From NCBI RefSeq assembly GCF_947507565.1, contig NC_089184.1:1364001-1428000 (forward strand): a stretch of DNA of 64,000 bases. Reading direction: 5' to 3'. Shown piece by piece: positions 63,044 to 64,000 of this stretch. Position 1 is the stretch's first letter. Each line of letters starts with the position of its first letter. Position numbers and translations under genes: made by a program. Below the pieces are notes generated by a model. The model saw only the letters and a program-made list of their open reading frames with translations. It searched no databases and had not been told where the DNA came from. Source of the stretch: Oscarella lobularis. Taxonomy: Eukaryota > Porifera > Homoscleromorpha > Homosclerophorida > Oscarellidae.

Positions 63044-63934
63044 ATGTCTCGATGCGAAGGATGCCAGCTCGGTTGTGCGGTTGTTCGGATTGTGCTGACA
63101 TCGGTGAGAATATTCGCTTGCCTCATTTTGTAAATATTTGCTCCTAATTTCCAGTTTTGCCGGAGGTTGTGTGGCTGCAAGCAATTTCAACCGCGGCCCG
63201 AGTACTCGGTAATATGCATTGGCCTATCTGGCGCCGGAAAGTCGTCTCTGTTGGCCGCATTATCGAACGAAGCGACCGACGGACTGGAACCGACTGCAGG
63301 TTTGAATTCCCTTTTTTTTTCTTTATGCAAAACGAATGAATGATTGTTGCGTAGGGTTCTCTGTGAAAGCCGTTGGTCTCACGTCCGCAATTCTAAACGT
63401 ACATGAACTGGGAGGTAATAGTATGTGGTCCGCAGAATACATTGCGTTTTAGTCCGCGCTGCTGTTCCATAGGCAATGATACTGTGAGGCGTTATTGGAG
63501 TCACTACTATAGCAACAAACAGGCACTCGTGAGAGAATCTTTTATGGGACGAGTAGAAACTGTTGTACTGTTGTTGATTACCTCTCTAAATTTTAGTTGT
63601 TTGTTGTGGATGCGAGCGGTTCTTTGGATGAGATCAAGGCGGCGGCATTGGAGTTTCACAGCGCCCTAAGTCATCCCGATTTGTGCACTTTGCCTGTGCT
63701 ACTTGTCTTGAATAAACGGGATCTGCAGGCAGAATCAGATGAGGTAGACAATGAGGGCTGGTACCACGTTTGATTACTCATATATTACTACTGTATTAGA
63801 TAGTTGAGCATTTTCGTCTTAATGACAACTCGCGTTGTTTTACCTGCACAAGCAGCGTGCAAGACGTCAGCGAGCTGAGAGAAAAACTGAACGCGTTATC
63901 TGAAATCATTCAAAGAAACGTAGATACTTCGTAG
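63044..63934 (+). CDS. ARL15: ARL15, Arf-like small GTPase
   Basis: ATG 63044 opens MSRCEGCQLGCAVVRIVLTS and splices to FCRRLCGCKQFQPRPEYSVI, like the human Cys-rich N-terminus (CFRALCCKGPPPARPEYDLV). The P-loop is CIGLSGAGKSSLLAALSNEA. Switch regions read FSVKAVGLTSAILNVHELGG. Then come YWSHYYSNKQAL, FVVDASGSLDEIKAAALEFH and LPVLLVLNKRDLQAES, the last holding an NKxD guanine motif. The stop is TAG 63932-63934. ARL15 binds CNNM magnesium transporters and is linked to insulin and lipid traits. The N-terminal Cys cluster fits palmitoylation at the Golgi. Upstream in-frame ATGs at 62906 and 62984 could extend the protein; the one at 62906 overlaps the endophilin start codon on the other strand. 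Confidence 0.92.
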
Positions 63935-64000
63935 AGACCAGTAATGTACACATAGACACTCTTGTGCAACTTCTCCTTACGTTCCCCAGTCAAGTGCTTT

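Overview
The window looks like a compact metazoan nuclear genome, most likely a sponge. Short GT-AG introns (about 45-100 bp) and intergenic gaps of often under 100 bp separate genes whose products are recognisable animal orthologues. These include a p53-family protein, PINCH, endophilin-A, TNFAIP8-like, STRA6-like receptors, ARL15, MED16, NDUFS4 and two receptor tyrosine kinases (RTKs). The sponge assignment, possibly a homoscleromorph, is an inference from gene content plus compactness. All gene models were read by eye from splice sites and remembered family sequences, so exon ends are approximate unless stated. No database search was run.

Layout, left to right. CDC5L (+), a GOLM-like Golgi protein (+), SPG21/maspardin (-) head-to-head with NDUFS4 (+). 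A secreted right-handed beta-helix protein (-) head-to-head with LYAR (+). NSMCE4 (-), a (CA)n microsatellite, and an unrecognised secreted, probably GPI-anchored helical protein (-). A gene-poor 1.3 kb with a strong hairpin, then a small membrane-protein candidate (+). HTATIP2 with a long acidic tail (-), and a WIF-domain RTK (+) with five YxxM tail motifs. A 2.4 kb repeat-rich desert (22.8-25.1 kb). MED16 (-), a second RTK with a split kinase domain (+), a GRAM-domain membrane protein (-) and THYN1 (+).

Right half. Two tandem STRA6-like receptors (-), COMMD10 (-), a p53-family gene (-) and a large KIAA0825-like gene (-) form a same-strand run. TNFAIP8-like (+), HINT (-) head-to-head with PINCH/LIMS (+), a PWWP3A/MUM1-like gene (-), and CACTIN (-) with a large intronic minisatellite. 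MOCS2B and MOCS2A (-) sit in one bicistronic arrangement, followed by an intron-containing tRNA-Ile(UAU) (-). OGFOD3 (+), endophilin-A (-) and ARL15 (+) close the window.

There is no operon-like functional theme. Neighbours are unrelated housekeeping and signalling genes packed in divergent and convergent pairs. The most notable items are the WIF-domain RTK with an apparently active kinase, the p53-family gene that keeps its zinc and DNA-contact residues, the conserved two-reading-frame MOCS2 gene, the STRA6 duplication, and the bacterial-looking beta-helix gene.
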